A stretch of 64,000 nucleotides of DNA from Sporolactobacillus shoreicorticis (GTDB lineage: Bacteria; Bacillota; Bacilli; Bacillales; Sporolactobacillaceae). The position numbers and the translations under genes are program-made. The stretch is from assembly GCF_024125445.1 (NCBI RefSeq), contig NZ_JAMXWM010000002.1:186001-250000 (forward strand). Direction: 5' to 3'. This document shows, one piece after another, positions 26,191 to 35,755 of the stretch. The notes below the pieces were generated by a model that saw nothing but the letters and a program-made list of their open reading frames with translations, did no database searches and was not told the origin of the DNA. Position 1 is the stretch's first letter; every line of letters begins with the position of its first letter.

Positions 26191-28446
26191 ATGAAAAAAA
26201 CAGTGCATGCGATTCTGGTTTTATTACTGGACACTTTCCTGATTTTATCAGCATTAACCAGTGTTCAGCCCGTTCAGGCACAAAAAAAATTAAAAGATAA
26301 ACAATCGGCAAAAATTGAGCAAAGGAAAAAGCAGTCAGTGTACAGTCAAAGATATGAGGCGGAAAAATTTTATAAAAAGACCGGAAATATATATATTAGA
26401 AAAAATGGTGATGCCGTTCCTGTAGCAAGCGGCATTAGCGTTTCAAATCAGGAAACATATGCAGACGGGCTGAAAGATGTGGATTTAAAAGATTCCATTG
26501 TCCTGAATCACGCTTCAAATGGCCAATTCGTTGACTTCAGCAATCCAGTCGCGGATGCAAGCAGTTATTTGAATACAATTCCCGAGGGGCAGGACACAGT
26601 CACATGGAAAGTTCAGGTACCAAAATCGGGTTATTATCGAATTCGTTTCAGATATAATAATCCTGCTACAGAATCGGAAATAAAGGTGAATGGCAAATCA
26701 CTAAATGCCAATCGCAACATTCGTGATGAACGAAATCTCCGCATTACGATTAATAATGAACGTGATCCGTTAAGTGACGAAGGATGGACCGGCTGGATGA
26801 TTTTCAATATTTCCGGGTACAATGACGACAACTTCACGCAGGCTGATTCACAGACGGACAACAACTATGAAAAGGTAAGAAACAATGTGAAATGGAACAA
26901 TAATTACATGAATGTGTATTTTAAATCGGGCGTAAATGATCTGACATTGGGGATTCAGGCTCCACCGGGGCAAGGCGTTTATGACGGGCCAAATCTTGAT
27001 TATTTTGATGTGACCTATATAGGCAAAAAGTATCGTGCCGAATCACAGGTTCCCTATGCTGCTGACGACTTTAAATTTCAGCATCCGGGAATCTACTATA
27101 CCATTGATGATCTTAAAAATATGAAGATCAATAAAGACAATTTGGGTACCGTCTATGGGAAAGGATATAAAGAAATTAAGGATTCTGGACTGTCTGATTC
27201 CGATTACCAACCCAATCCGCAATCGCTTATTGATGTGGGGCCATATAATAATCCTAATATAGGAGGAACACAATTCACAAAGGATGGAACAGCTGCTCAC
27301 TATAATGCACTCAGATGGTATATGGATGGCAGTATTGCCAATGCCAAAAAGGCCATCGAAATTTTAAATGAATGGTCATACAGTTTAAAAGAGGTTGGTC
27401 ATGGGAATGATGCAAAATTAAGATTTGCGCTTGTCGGTCCAGATTTCTTAAATGCAGCGGAAATCTTAAAAAATGTCTATAACAATGATCCTAAGATTCC
27501 GCAAGAAGATAAATGGCAAGATAAGGACATTCAGGCATTTGAACACTTTATCAGAACCATGATGATTGCAAAGACCGGTGAATACTACCCGCAGGCAAAC
27601 GGAAACTGGGATGCATTAATAGGCGGATTTAATATGGCCGCCGGCGTGTACCTGAATGACACGCAGCTGTTCAACACAGCGATGAAACAATTTTATTTGG
27701 GAGATGTGAGAGGCAAAGCATATCCTTCAATGGGGGCACTGTCCAACTATATCTATCCATCCGGCGAATCTCAGGAAAGTAGCCGCGATCAGGTTCATGC
27801 CCAGATGGGACTGACTGGTCTTGCTTATCAATGTGACATTGCTTGGAATCAGGGAATTGATTTATTTAGTGCATACCAAAACCGCCTTCTTAGCGGCACT
27901 AGCTACAATGCCAAATATAACATGGGCGGGAATGTACCTTCTAAAACGTTCATCTCTGACCGTTCAAGAGGCACCGGAGCCAGTGTTTTTGAAATCGTCG
28001 CAAATCACTATCTAAATCAAGTATCTGTCGACACCGACGTTTCCGCAGTTGAAGAAGCTGCGGAGGTGCTGTCCAGAAAACAGGGGACTCTGAATGAGGC
28101 TAAGGTACCTGCTGCTTATTATGGGGCAATGATTTTCAGAGATAAGAAGTATTCCGTATCTCTTGATCTCAAATCAAACACTAAATCTTTGTCGAAAATT
28201 GGTGATCGTTTCATTGTTTCCGCACAGGTTAAGACCGATTCGGAATTAAAAGATGTCCGCTGGCATTTATCAAGTAAATTGAAGCCCTATTTGCGAACCT
28301 CGGTTAACAAACAAGGGGCATTTGTGGCTGAGTTAATAAAACAGCCTAAATCAAAAATTCATGCATCACTATCTGCCGGTGCCGTAAAAAATGCATCAGT
28401 GCATCAATCGATAAGGCTGACGATTAGAAATAAAAGATCGCATTGA
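26191..28446 (+). CDS. Secreted alginate-lyase-like protein A1 with N-terminal CBM
   Basis: A 751-residue secreted protein. Signal peptide about 1-30 (KK, long Leu-rich core, VQAQ cleavage). Residues about 48-275 look like a CBM6/35-type jelly roll: it starts RYEAEKF, has VQVPKSGYYRIRFRYNN and closes with DGPNLDYFDVTYIG. Residues about 290-640 resemble the alginate-lyase (alpha/alpha) fold (PF05426-like, as in PL5/PL38): YPQANGNWDALIGGFNMAAG and ESSRDQVHAQMGL carry the likely catalytic Asn, Arg and His. A beta-rich tail follows. There is no LPXTG anchor, so it is released. GAGGGGAAGAGA precedes the ATG. It is a full-length paralogue of A2 (41143). Uronic-acid polysaccharide lyase activity is inferred; the polymer is unknown. 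Confidence 0.75.
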   Translation: MKKTVHAILVLLLDTFLILSALTSVQPVQAQKKLKDKQSAKIEQRKKQSVYSQRYEAEKFYKKTGNIYIRKNGDAVPVASGISVSNQETYADGLKDVDLKDSIVLNHASNGQFVDFSNPVADASSYLNTIPEGQDTVTWKVQVPKSGYYRIRFRYNNPATESEIKVNGKSLNANRNIRDERNLRITINNERDPLSDEGWTGWMIFNISGYNDDNFTQADSQTDNNYEKVRNNVKWNNNYMNVYFKSGVNDLTLGIQAPPGQGVYDGPNLDYFDVTYIGKKYRAESQVPYAADDFKFQHPGIYYTIDDLKNMKINKDNLGTVYGKGYKEIKDSGLSDSDYQPNPQSLIDVGPYNNPNIGGTQFTKDGTAAHYNALRWYMDGSIANAKKAIEILNEWSYSLKEVGHGNDAKLRFALVGPDFLNAAEILKNVYNNDPKIPQEDKWQDKDIQAFEHFIRTMMIAKTGEYYPQANGNWDALIGGFNMAAGVYLNDTQLFNTAMKQFYLGDVRGKAYPSMGALSNYIYPSGESQESSRDQVHAQMGLTGLAYQCDIAWNQGIDLFSAYQNRLLSGTSYNAKYNMGGNVPSKTFISDRSRGTGASVFEIVANHYLNQVSVDTDVSAVEEAAEVLSRKQGTLNEAKVPAAYYGAMIFRDKKYSVSLDLKSNTKSLSKIGDRFIVSAQVKTDSELKDVRWHLSSKLKPYLRTSVNKQGAFVAELIKQPKSKIHASLSAGAVKNASVHQSIRLTIRNKRSH

Positions 28447-28502
28447 AAGACGTGACTTATTTGTGCATGATGACAGCAAACAAAGAACGAGAGGTGAGCA
28501 CT

Positions 28503-31448
28503 ATGAAAAAAAGGCACGTTGTGCTGCACTGCTTTGCAGTGTTGCTCTTACTTGCAGGGATCGGAATACCCTTTGGTTCCCAGGTATCCGCTGAGCCTGC
28601 GTCAAATGTACTGCAGGTTAACAATCGAGTGAAGCTGTTGATCACAAAAAAGAATGGTTTTGTTCACCCGGGGATCAGCGTCGACCCCTATCGTTTACAG
28701 GAAACACGTCGACAGCTGGTTAAGCAAAAGCAACCGTGGACTGCTTATTATCAAGCGATGGCTTCCAGTGACTACGCATCAACGACTTTCAAAGCTTCGA
28801 ATTTGAAGGCAGGCACTTTTGATACACCCAAGGATTCAACCTTCAAAAAAAGCAGTCAGGAAATGACCTTAAGTGCCGATGGTTTTCGAGCCTATACTCA
28901 GGCAATCATGTACTATCTGACTGGTAACAAACAATATCGGTATAATGCGATTCGCTTGGTTCGCATCTGGGAACATATGGATTCTAGCCAATTTTCCTAT
29001 TATGCAGATGCACATATTCATGTCCCGGTTCCGTTTTATTACATGGTCAGTGCTGCGGAACTTTTAAAATATACGACGGTGAATGATCCGTTGTATACAG
29101 ATCCGGACAAGAGCGATGGCAACACGGAGCCGGTTAATTTGAATTGGACCAATGACGACAATCAGAAACTAATCCAAAATCTGATTGATCCGGTTATGAA
29201 GACGTTTCTGCCATCCAATAATAAGTATTTCAATCAACATCTCTATTCAATAACGGGTGTTTTTGCTGGTTCTATTTTTAAGAATGATAAAAAAGTTTAT
29301 GATCAAGCGGTCGAGTGGGCAATGGTCAATGCCAACACGGATAAACCGGATATTAATGGTTCACTAGCTAATCTTTTTCATCAGGTTGACGGCAAAGATC
29401 CGCGTAATCCTATTGGTCGTTCCTATGTGCAGCATCTGGAAATGGGCCGGGATCAAAATCATGCCAAAGACGATGTGCTGGACCTTATTGGTATTGCCAG
29501 AATCCTTTCACAGCAGGGAACAAGGATAGACCCGCAAAAGGGAACGGTATCAACCGCACCTAAATCACAAACACCGTATGAATTTCTAAATAATCGGCTG
29601 CTGGCCGGAATTGAGCAATTCTATCGCTACAATGCCGGTTATACGATTCCTTGGACACAATTTGCGGAAGACGGCGGAAAAGATTATCCGGCGGTTGTCG
29701 CAAACGGTACAGATAAAATTATCGATTACGGTGGCACGATTTCAACGGATAGCCGTGGCAGAATGGGTAAATATTTCAGTCTGAGCGAATTATACGATGT
29801 TTATCGCTATCAGGAGCATATGTCAAAGACCAAGCTCACCAAGATCGCACCAAGTGTTGTTCATGCAGCGGAGAATCTCAGTGCTCCGATTTTCTACGAT
29901 GGCACGACGCTCACCAATTTCTGGGGCAGCTACAGTGATAATAAAATGACGGAGATTGGCTGTGAATATTGGTTGTCCATTCCGACTGCGATTCGTAAGG
30001 ATTCATCAGTTACCCTCCCCGTTGCCCAGCCAAGCAACTCCAATGTCAGCTTTTCCAAACGGGGAACCATTCTGGATCGCGTAAGGGCTAAGTTTGTTAA
30101 CAAAAAAAACACAAGCTTTGTCCGAGTTCAGGCGGTGAAAAACCAGAAAGAGATTAAGGAAACTGACTATGACCGTCTTTACCCCAAAGATAAGACAACG
30201 GTGCGCGGAGGCAATCAAATTGCCTTGTCTTCGTTGGTTAAGGGAGACGGAGATGCCGGTTATGTCACACTACGCATACGGTCTAATGGTAAAGCTAAAC
30301 TGTTGATCAGCGGCGGAAACAGCAATACGGAACCTTATCAACAGGTTGAGATACCGGATACAAAGGGTCAATGGATCAACTTGGTTTATTCAACACGTGA
30401 CGATGAGCTATCATCAAGAACAGCCAAACAGCTGGGTTATATGGACTTTTATGCAGTAATTGCTGGTCACAGCAGCACGCATGTTGACTTTGATCAATTA
30501 GTCTATATAAATCGGCCGGGTGGTATTCAGACCTCTGTTCCCGCAATTAATGAACCTGACGACGCTACCAATTATCTTATTAAAAATAGTTCATTTGAAA
30601 AAAAGCTAGATACAACGAACACCGCGGGTGCTGTATTCTCATTAGAAGACGCTCCTGATGGTATGAAGATTGATCAGAGAGGAGTAATCACATGGACACC
30701 GAATGAACGAACTGCTAAACCCATTTCCGTACTTGTTCGTGTAGTGAATAACGGAATTGTGTGCACCAAACAGCTGAACTTTGCCGTTGAGGATACGAGA
30801 GCGCAGGCATTGCAGGCGGTACTTGATGCTTATGATGCAACCCAGACATATACATCTGAATCAGTTAATGCGGTAAAGCAGCAACAGGAAAAGGTTGAAG
30901 AACTCCTCAAACAAGACAATGACGCTGTGTTCCTTGAAACATTGCAGACCTTGGCTGATAAAATCGACAAATTGGAATTGTTGAATCCAAAGCTTTCTGA
31001 TGGCAGCCTCAACTATAATGCCTACGATTCAATTGTGGCGACAGTAACGGGAATGGCAAAGAGCAGCCTCGGAAATCTAATTGATGATGACCCGGTTACT
31101 TATGATGGCAATCTGTTAACTCCGATCATCTTTGACTTTGGTGAGCATGATGCCATTTCGGCAAGTTCCTTTGCCTTTGAGGCACGAACCGGTTTTCCGA
31201 ATCGCCTTCAAGGGGCAAATGTATATGGATCAAGTGACGGTTTGACCTGGACGCTTATGACGACACGGCCAACTTCTCAGACAAATTCAATCGAAAAAAT
31301 TGCGGTTAAAGATGGAGTGACGGACAAGTTATTCCGATATATTAAACTACAGGTAGATGAACCTGGTCCGGATACCGATCCAGCTTATCCGGGCATCTCT
31401 TCAAGGGGCGAATTCCATATTTTTGGCATTCGTTACGAGACTCAATAA
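28503..31448 (+). CDS. Secreted multidomain lyase-like protein B1
   Basis: A 981-residue secreted protein. The start at 28503 follows GAGAGGTGAG and gives a proper signal peptide (about 1-30, ending VSAEP); the frame upstream to 28443 lacks one. Residues about 35-510 look like an alginate-lyase-type alpha/alpha catalytic region (LEMGRDQNHAKDDV is the likely catalytic block). About 520-680 is a carbohydrate-binding-like beta domain, followed by an Ig-like segment, FIVAR-like helices (about 760-825) and a C-terminal F5/8C (CBM32-like) domain with ARTGFPNRLQGANVYGS. No cell-wall anchor. It is 57 bases after A1, so co-transcribed. Full-length paralogue of B2. Confidence 0.72.
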   Translation: MKKRHVVLHCFAVLLLLAGIGIPFGSQVSAEPASNVLQVNNRVKLLITKKNGFVHPGISVDPYRLQETRRQLVKQKQPWTAYYQAMASSDYASTTFKASNLKAGTFDTPKDSTFKKSSQEMTLSADGFRAYTQAIMYYLTGNKQYRYNAIRLVRIWEHMDSSQFSYYADAHIHVPVPFYYMVSAAELLKYTTVNDPLYTDPDKSDGNTEPVNLNWTNDDNQKLIQNLIDPVMKTFLPSNNKYFNQHLYSITGVFAGSIFKNDKKVYDQAVEWAMVNANTDKPDINGSLANLFHQVDGKDPRNPIGRSYVQHLEMGRDQNHAKDDVLDLIGIARILSQQGTRIDPQKGTVSTAPKSQTPYEFLNNRLLAGIEQFYRYNAGYTIPWTQFAEDGGKDYPAVVANGTDKIIDYGGTISTDSRGRMGKYFSLSELYDVYRYQEHMSKTKLTKIAPSVVHAAENLSAPIFYDGTTLTNFWGSYSDNKMTEIGCEYWLSIPTAIRKDSSVTLPVAQPSNSNVSFSKRGTILDRVRAKFVNKKNTSFVRVQAVKNQKEIKETDYDRLYPKDKTTVRGGNQIALSSLVKGDGDAGYVTLRIRSNGKAKLLISGGNSNTEPYQQVEIPDTKGQWINLVYSTRDDELSSRTAKQLGYMDFYAVIAGHSSTHVDFDQLVYINRPGGIQTSVPAINEPDDATNYLIKNSSFEKKLDTTNTAGAVFSLEDAPDGMKIDQRGVITWTPNERTAKPISVLVRVVNNGIVCTKQLNFAVEDTRAQALQAVLDAYDATQTYTSESVNAVKQQQEKVEELLKQDNDAVFLETLQTLADKIDKLELLNPKLSDGSLNYNAYDSIVATVTGMAKSSLGNLIDDDPVTYDGNLLTPIIFDFGEHDAISASSFAFEARTGFPNRLQGANVYGSSDGLTWTLMTTRPTSQTNSIEKIAVKDGVTDKLFRYIKLQVDEPGPDTDPAYPGISSRGEFHIFGIRYETQ

Positions 31449-31506
31449 GAGGACCGATATCAGCTTAGGAATCATGAAGGACCTAAAAAGCTCAAATCAT
31501 TAACTT

Positions 31507-31538
31507 AAAAATCCACGAATGAAAAGCGTGGATTTTTT
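31507..31538 (+). terminator. Terminator of the A1-B1 unit
   Basis: AAATCCACG and CGTGGATTTTTT pair around a 9-base loop. It separates the lyase pair from levR2. Confidence 0.88.
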
Positions 31539-31610
31539 CACTTTGCTCCAAATTTAACCTGAATCAAAACTTATTTTAGGCTCCACAGTGTAAAACATAC
31601 ATTAACACTA

Positions 31611-31639
31611 TTGGACGTTCATCCTGAAATCGGTATAAT
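31611..31639 (+). promoter_or_regulatory. Sigma-A promoter of levR2
   Basis: TTGGAC at 31611-31616 and a perfect TATAAT at 31634-31639 with a 17-base spacer. The predicted start site near 31646 supports translation from 31681. Confidence 0.75.
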
Positions 31640-31648
31640 AGAAAATAA

Positions 31649-31662
31649 TGAAAACGCTTTAC
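31649..31662 (+). promoter_or_regulatory. cre-like site at levR2 transcription start
   Basis: TGAAAACGCTTTAC matches cre at 12 of 14. It lies just downstream of the predicted start of transcription, a position suited to CcpA repression. Confidence 0.5.
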
Positions 31663-31680
31663 TTATCGGAGGCATTTTCA

Positions 31681-34356
31681 ATGAAAACAAAAACGGAAAA
31701 CAGAGTCCTGTCCATTTTGCACGACCTGCAATCGGTGGCGACAACGCAGCAGATTGCGGCAAAGCTAGGTTTAAGTCGCACGGTAACAAGCAGCCATTTA
31801 AATCAAATGCACCAAAAAGGTATGGTCAGGAAGATTGGGAAAAAACCGGTGTACTGGAAGATCCATCAAATTGGGCATGAAATTGGGGCTGACAGCCAAA
31901 CAACCGATAAAGCATCAAAAACAGGTCAGGATGTGTTTCTGTCATTTATTGGTGCCGAAGGCAGTCAAAGAGAAGTAATTAAGCAATGTCGAGCAGCGAT
32001 CACCTATCCGCCCAACGGATTGCCAATTCTGATAACCGGAGAAAGCGGCGTGGGGAAGAGTTTTCTCGCTTCACTAATCTATAAGTACGCAAAACAAAAG
32101 CACCTGATCGCATCGGATGCTCCATTTAAGATATTAAATTGTGCGGACTATGCAAATAACCCCGAACTCTTATCTGGTATGCTTTTCGGATATAGAAAAG
32201 GGAGTTTTACCGGAGCAGAAAATGACCGTCTTGGCTTACTAAATTACGCAGATGGCGGTTATCTTTTCCTTGATGAAATTCATCGTCTTTCCTTTGAAAA
32301 TCAGGAAAAATTATTTTTGTTTATGGACAAAGGGCGATTTACAAAACTTGGGGAAAATGAGAAGTGGCAGCACGCTAATGTGCATCTAATCTTTGCGACA
32401 ACCGAAAATAGCAATCATGTTCTTCTAGAGACATTCAGGAGAAGGATCAGCGTTAAGGTGAACCTTCTCCCATTAAGCAAACGCTATTCCTTCGAGCGAA
32501 TCAGTCTCATTCAGACGTTTTACCGACAAGAAGGGGAACGGCTGAAAAAAAGAATAAAAATTAATGGAAATGTCATTCAACTACTCGCCTCTGGTTCGGT
32601 AGAAGGAAATATCGGTGGTATTCGAAATATGATTCAACTGAGCTGTGCCAATGCCTACATTACGAATAATCAAGGCGAAATGCTTGAAATTACTTTGAAT
32701 GAAATGCCAGCACATTTGATTCGTTTGGCTGATGAGAACTTAACGATCAATTATGAACATATGACGGATCTTATTGTCGGTGCGGCTGATGAGAACGAAC
32801 CAGCGATCGAACATACTGCAGGGTTTCAAACACTAAAAGATTTGTTTGACGAGTTTGATATAAAACGTAAGGAAATGGAGGAAAGCGGAAACTGGACTGA
32901 ATTTTATATTGCCTGCCAAAGTCTAGTAAAAACAATAAGGTCTGAACGAAATAAAAGCTGGGTTGTGAGTTCGTTATGGAACGATTTTTTACTCCGGAAG
33001 ACAGGACGGGCTATGGCAACTTTTTTTGAAAAGTATGGGATTACAAAAAGTCAGGATCTGATTAATGAACTATTGGAGCTCCTCTCTTATTTCTACAGTT
33101 CAAGCAGTCGTCATTCTCATCGAAATGATTATGCTCGGCTTATGGAAATTCTTAGAGTCAGATATCCGAAAGCAACGTACCTGTTACACTTGCTAAGCAG
33201 CTCTGAACCGCTGCTTCTGGAAGTTAAAGATGAAATGTTCGAAATTCTATCAATTATTTTGATACACAATTATGTGGATGAGAAGATTAATCTAATGGGT
33301 TTGCTGATTGCTCATGGCAACAGTACGGCATCGAGCATACAGGAAGTTGTCAATCGAATGTACGGAACCTTCGTGTTTGAGGCATTTGATATGCCGATTA
33401 CAAGCTCAGTTACCGAGATCATTGCGAAAGTACGTGATTTCCTACGCTGCTTCGATCAGTCGGACGGATTGATCCTGATCGTCGATATGGGATCACTTGG
33501 AAGACTGTATGCCTCAATCAAGAACAATGTCAAAGGAGAATTGCTGATCATTAATTATTTAACGACTCCGGTTGCTCTTGATGTAGGCGTTAAGATGATC
33601 AATAATGTACCTTTTAAAGAGATTACCGATTCGGCTGCGAAAACGTACAAAATTGAGGCTCAGTATTTTGAGTCGGTAGAAAAAAATATTCTGATCTCTT
33701 GTATGTCCGGATTAGGGATCGCCGAGCGAATTAAGGAAATTCTTGCATCCTTTATCCGGCCGGGAACGCTGAGACTGATCACTTTAGAATACAAAAAGGT
33801 ACGCGAGCTCTTTTCAGATGAGCAGGAGGCGAACATTTCAAACACATGCCTTCTCATCACGACCAATAATCTGGAACAGAAAAACAGTCATTTTCCAATC
33901 CTGAATATTTACGATGCGCTAAGAGAGAATGGGGAGCGGGTACTTTGGGAAGTGATCTCGCCATTTATGGATAGACAAAATTTCCAAAAAATGATGACCC
34001 AGCTAATAAAACTGTTTTCAATTGAAGGCGTTGCCGCTCGATTGAAAATATTGAATCCCGATGTTGTGATTAGTGAGTCCGAACAAATTATTGCCGGTTA
34101 TGAATCCCATTTTGGAATTCAGTTAAAAGGATACAAGAAGTTCAATATATTTATGCACTTATCGATGATGTTCGAACGGCTGGTTCTGAACGGCAATGAT
34201 GAGGAAGACCATTTTCCAGAGATTGTTGATGAGAAGGAGAAGGAATTTGTGAATTTATCTGATACTCTTCTGAAACGTCCTGAACAGCGATTCAATATAA
34301 TTATTCATCGGAGTGAGATTCATTTGCTTTATGAACTTTTTAAGGAAATCATTTAG
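31681..34356 (+). CDS. LevR-type sigma-54-dependent activator 2
   Basis: An 891-residue LevR-type activator. Order: HTH (about 1-60), AAA+ with Walker A GESGVGKS (about 120) and Walker B YLFLDE, PRD-like region, EIIA-like domain (LIAHGNSTASS, His about 544), EIIB-like domain (SCMSGLG, Cys about 674), and PRD2 (FMHLSMMFERL, His about 827). The sigma-54 loop reads GSFTGA instead of GAFTGA. The start at 31681 follows GGAGG; the ATG at 31648 lies at the transcription start and in the cre-like site. It most likely activates PTS2 just downstream. Confidence 0.9.
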   Translation: MKTKTENRVLSILHDLQSVATTQQIAAKLGLSRTVTSSHLNQMHQKGMVRKIGKKPVYWKIHQIGHEIGADSQTTDKASKTGQDVFLSFIGAEGSQREVIKQCRAAITYPPNGLPILITGESGVGKSFLASLIYKYAKQKHLIASDAPFKILNCADYANNPELLSGMLFGYRKGSFTGAENDRLGLLNYADGGYLFLDEIHRLSFENQEKLFLFMDKGRFTKLGENEKWQHANVHLIFATTENSNHVLLETFRRRISVKVNLLPLSKRYSFERISLIQTFYRQEGERLKKRIKINGNVIQLLASGSVEGNIGGIRNMIQLSCANAYITNNQGEMLEITLNEMPAHLIRLADENLTINYEHMTDLIVGAADENEPAIEHTAGFQTLKDLFDEFDIKRKEMEESGNWTEFYIACQSLVKTIRSERNKSWVVSSLWNDFLLRKTGRAMATFFEKYGITKSQDLINELLELLSYFYSSSSRHSHRNDYARLMEILRVRYPKATYLLHLLSSSEPLLLEVKDEMFEILSIILIHNYVDEKINLMGLLIAHGNSTASSIQEVVNRMYGTFVFEAFDMPITSSVTEIIAKVRDFLRCFDQSDGLILIVDMGSLGRLYASIKNNVKGELLIINYLTTPVALDVGVKMINNVPFKEITDSAAKTYKIEAQYFESVEKNILISCMSGLGIAERIKEILASFIRPGTLRLITLEYKKVRELFSDEQEANISNTCLLITTNNLEQKNSHFPILNIYDALRENGERVLWEVISPFMDRQNFQKMMTQLIKLFSIEGVAARLKILNPDVVISESEQIIAGYESHFGIQLKGYKKFNIFMHLSMMFERLVLNGNDEEDHFPEIVDEKEKEFVNLSDTLLKRPEQRFNIIIHRSEIHLLYELFKEII

Positions 34357-34394
34357 CATTTGTACAGGTAGTACAGTATATTCGTAACGTCAAT

Positions 34395-34427
34395 GACACA
34401 TGAAAGCCATGTGTCTGTTTTTTTTTA
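34395..34427 (+). terminator. Terminator of levR2
   Basis: GACACATG and CATGTGTC form a perfect 8-bp stem with a 5-base loop and a long T-run. The right arm also contains one copy of the GTGTCTG box described next. Confidence 0.9.
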
Positions 34428-34475
34428 TAAAGTGTCCGTTTTTGAAACCGTTTTAATAAAAGTGTTCGCTTTTTG
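34410..34475 (+). promoter_or_regulatory. Phased GTGTCYG boxes, candidate LevR2 enhancer
   Basis: TGTGTCTG (34410), AGTGTCCG (34431) and AGTGTTCG (34461) are each followed by a T-run, at spacings of 21 and 30 bases, about two and three helical turns. They lie 60-110 bases upstream of the PTS2 sigma-54 promoter. Related AGTGTCTG boxes precede PTS3. Confidence 0.4.
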
Positions 34476-34521
34476 TTCCGAAAGCGCTTCTATCAGTACT
34501 TTATTTATTTGACTGTTTTTC

Positions 34522-34537
34522 TGGCATGAAAATTGCT
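34522..34537 (+). promoter_or_regulatory. Sigma-54 promoter of PTS2
   Basis: TGGCATGAAAATTGCT has the -24 GG (34523-34524) and -12 GC (34535-34536) elements correctly spaced. It is nearly identical to the PTS1 promoter. Confidence 0.85.
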
Positions 34538-34581
34538 TTGTATAATTATGAAAAGACAAATTGTGTGGAGGGGGGAAAATA

Positions 34582-35001
34582 TTGATTAGGAAATTTATAT
34601 TAATTTCTCATAGCGAACTCGCAAATGGGATGCATCGATCCTTGGAGTACATTATGGGTAGGCAACCGAATGTATCCAGTTTTGGGCTTCTTGGGAATGA
34701 AACACCGGATAAGATAATAGAAAAAATCAAAAAAAAGATTGAACCTTCTGATTTTGTCGTTGTTTTAGGCGATATTTCCGGTGGAAGCATGTGCAATGCA
34801 GCTCGTGTACTGCTTGATCAGCCAAATGTGGTACTGGTCGGCGGTGTTAATCTGCCGCTCCTGATTGAATTAATTATGTCTCCGGCTCAAACCAAAGAGG
34901 AGGTCGTCAAAATTGTAGAAGATTTACGATCCTCAATGAAAGTGATTGATACTGATAAACAGGTGGCGGCTCAGAATCTGGAAGATTTTCTAGATAATTA
35001 A
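34582..35001 (+). CDS. PTS2 EIIA, mannose family
   Basis: A 139-residue EIIA. The TTG at 34582 follows GGAGGGGGG and gives the normal N-terminus with H10 in LISHS; the longer open frame from 34561 lies over the ribosome binding site. GDISGGSMCNAA and VGGVNLPLLIEL are conserved and closest to EIIA1. It is the first gene of the EIIA-esterase-EIIB-EIIC-EIID operon. Confidence 0.9.
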   Translation: MIRKFILISHSELANGMHRSLEYIMGRQPNVSSFGLLGNETPDKIIEKIKKKIEPSDFVVVLGDISGGSMCNAARVLLDQPNVVLVGGVNLPLLIELIMSPAQTKEEVVKIVEDLRSSMKVIDTDKQVAAQNLEDFLDN

Positions 35002-35017
35002 AGGAATGGTGAGTACA

Positions 35018-35755
35018 ATGACTGTTGTCTCCGGCACTTATTTTTCAAAAATATTAAACAGGAAAAAACACTTCACCGCTGTTCTTCCCAATGAACCCAA
35101 AGATACCGATAGGGGCAGTCTTACACTGCTGCATGGTGTTCAAGGTGACGATACAGATTGGATTTGCCACGTGGATCTGGAGAGTTTATCTGATCAGTAC
35201 GGAATAGCTTTCCTTTGTCCATCCGCCGAAAACAGCTTCTATACCGATCACGCAAACGGTGATCAATTCGGTGAGGCACTTGGTGTCGAATTTTATGACA
35301 AAGTACATGATCTCTTCTCACTCACACGAACAAGAGCTGTCAACGGCATTGCGGGTTTATCCATGGGCGGTTATGGAGCATTACGACTTGGTTTTAAATA
35401 TCACAACCAGTTCTCGTATATTGGTGCTTTTTCACCTGCACTTATCTTCTATAAGCGCCATCGGAATGATCCAGTATTCAAAAAGGTCTTTTCACTTGGC
35501 CTTGAAGGAACAGAAAACGATGTGAATATGCTTTTTGACCGACTGACGGATGATGAACGGCCGGAAATTCGTCTTGCATGCGGAGATCGTGATCCGCTCA
35601 ATCACTATACCCAAGAGCTTTATCATTTCTTAAAAGAGCGCCATGCAGATGTCCAGTACGTTCAGAATGATGGATTCCATGATTTTACACTTTGGAAGCA
35701 AGATTTAATCCGTTTCCTAAAGCAGCATTTCGAGAAAGAACAGGAGGAACTGTAA
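35018..35755 (+). CDS. Esterase (EstA/esterase D-like) inside the PTS2 operon
   Basis: A 245-residue alpha/beta hydrolase of the tributyrin-esterase/esterase D type. It has the LLHGVQGDDTDW oxyanion region, nucleophile Ser in GLSMGGYGALRLG (about S114), an acid in CGDRDPL and His in GFHDF. No signal peptide, so it acts inside the cell. The ATG at 35018 follows GGAATGGTG; one at 35006 lacks spacing. It sits between EIIA and EIIB, and its stop overlaps the EIIB start (TAATG). This suggests deacetylation or similar de-esterification of the oligosaccharide imported by PTS2. Confidence 0.82.
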   Translation: MTVVSGTYFSKILNRKKHFTAVLPNEPKDTDRGSLTLLHGVQGDDTDWICHVDLESLSDQYGIAFLCPSAENSFYTDHANGDQFGEALGVEFYDKVHDLFSLTRTRAVNGIAGLSMGGYGALRLGFKYHNQFSYIGAFSPALIFYKRHRNDPVFKKVFSLGLEGTENDVNMLFDRLTDDERPEIRLACGDRDPLNHYTQELYHFLKERHADVQYVQNDGFHDFTLWKQDLIRFLKQHFEKEQEEL

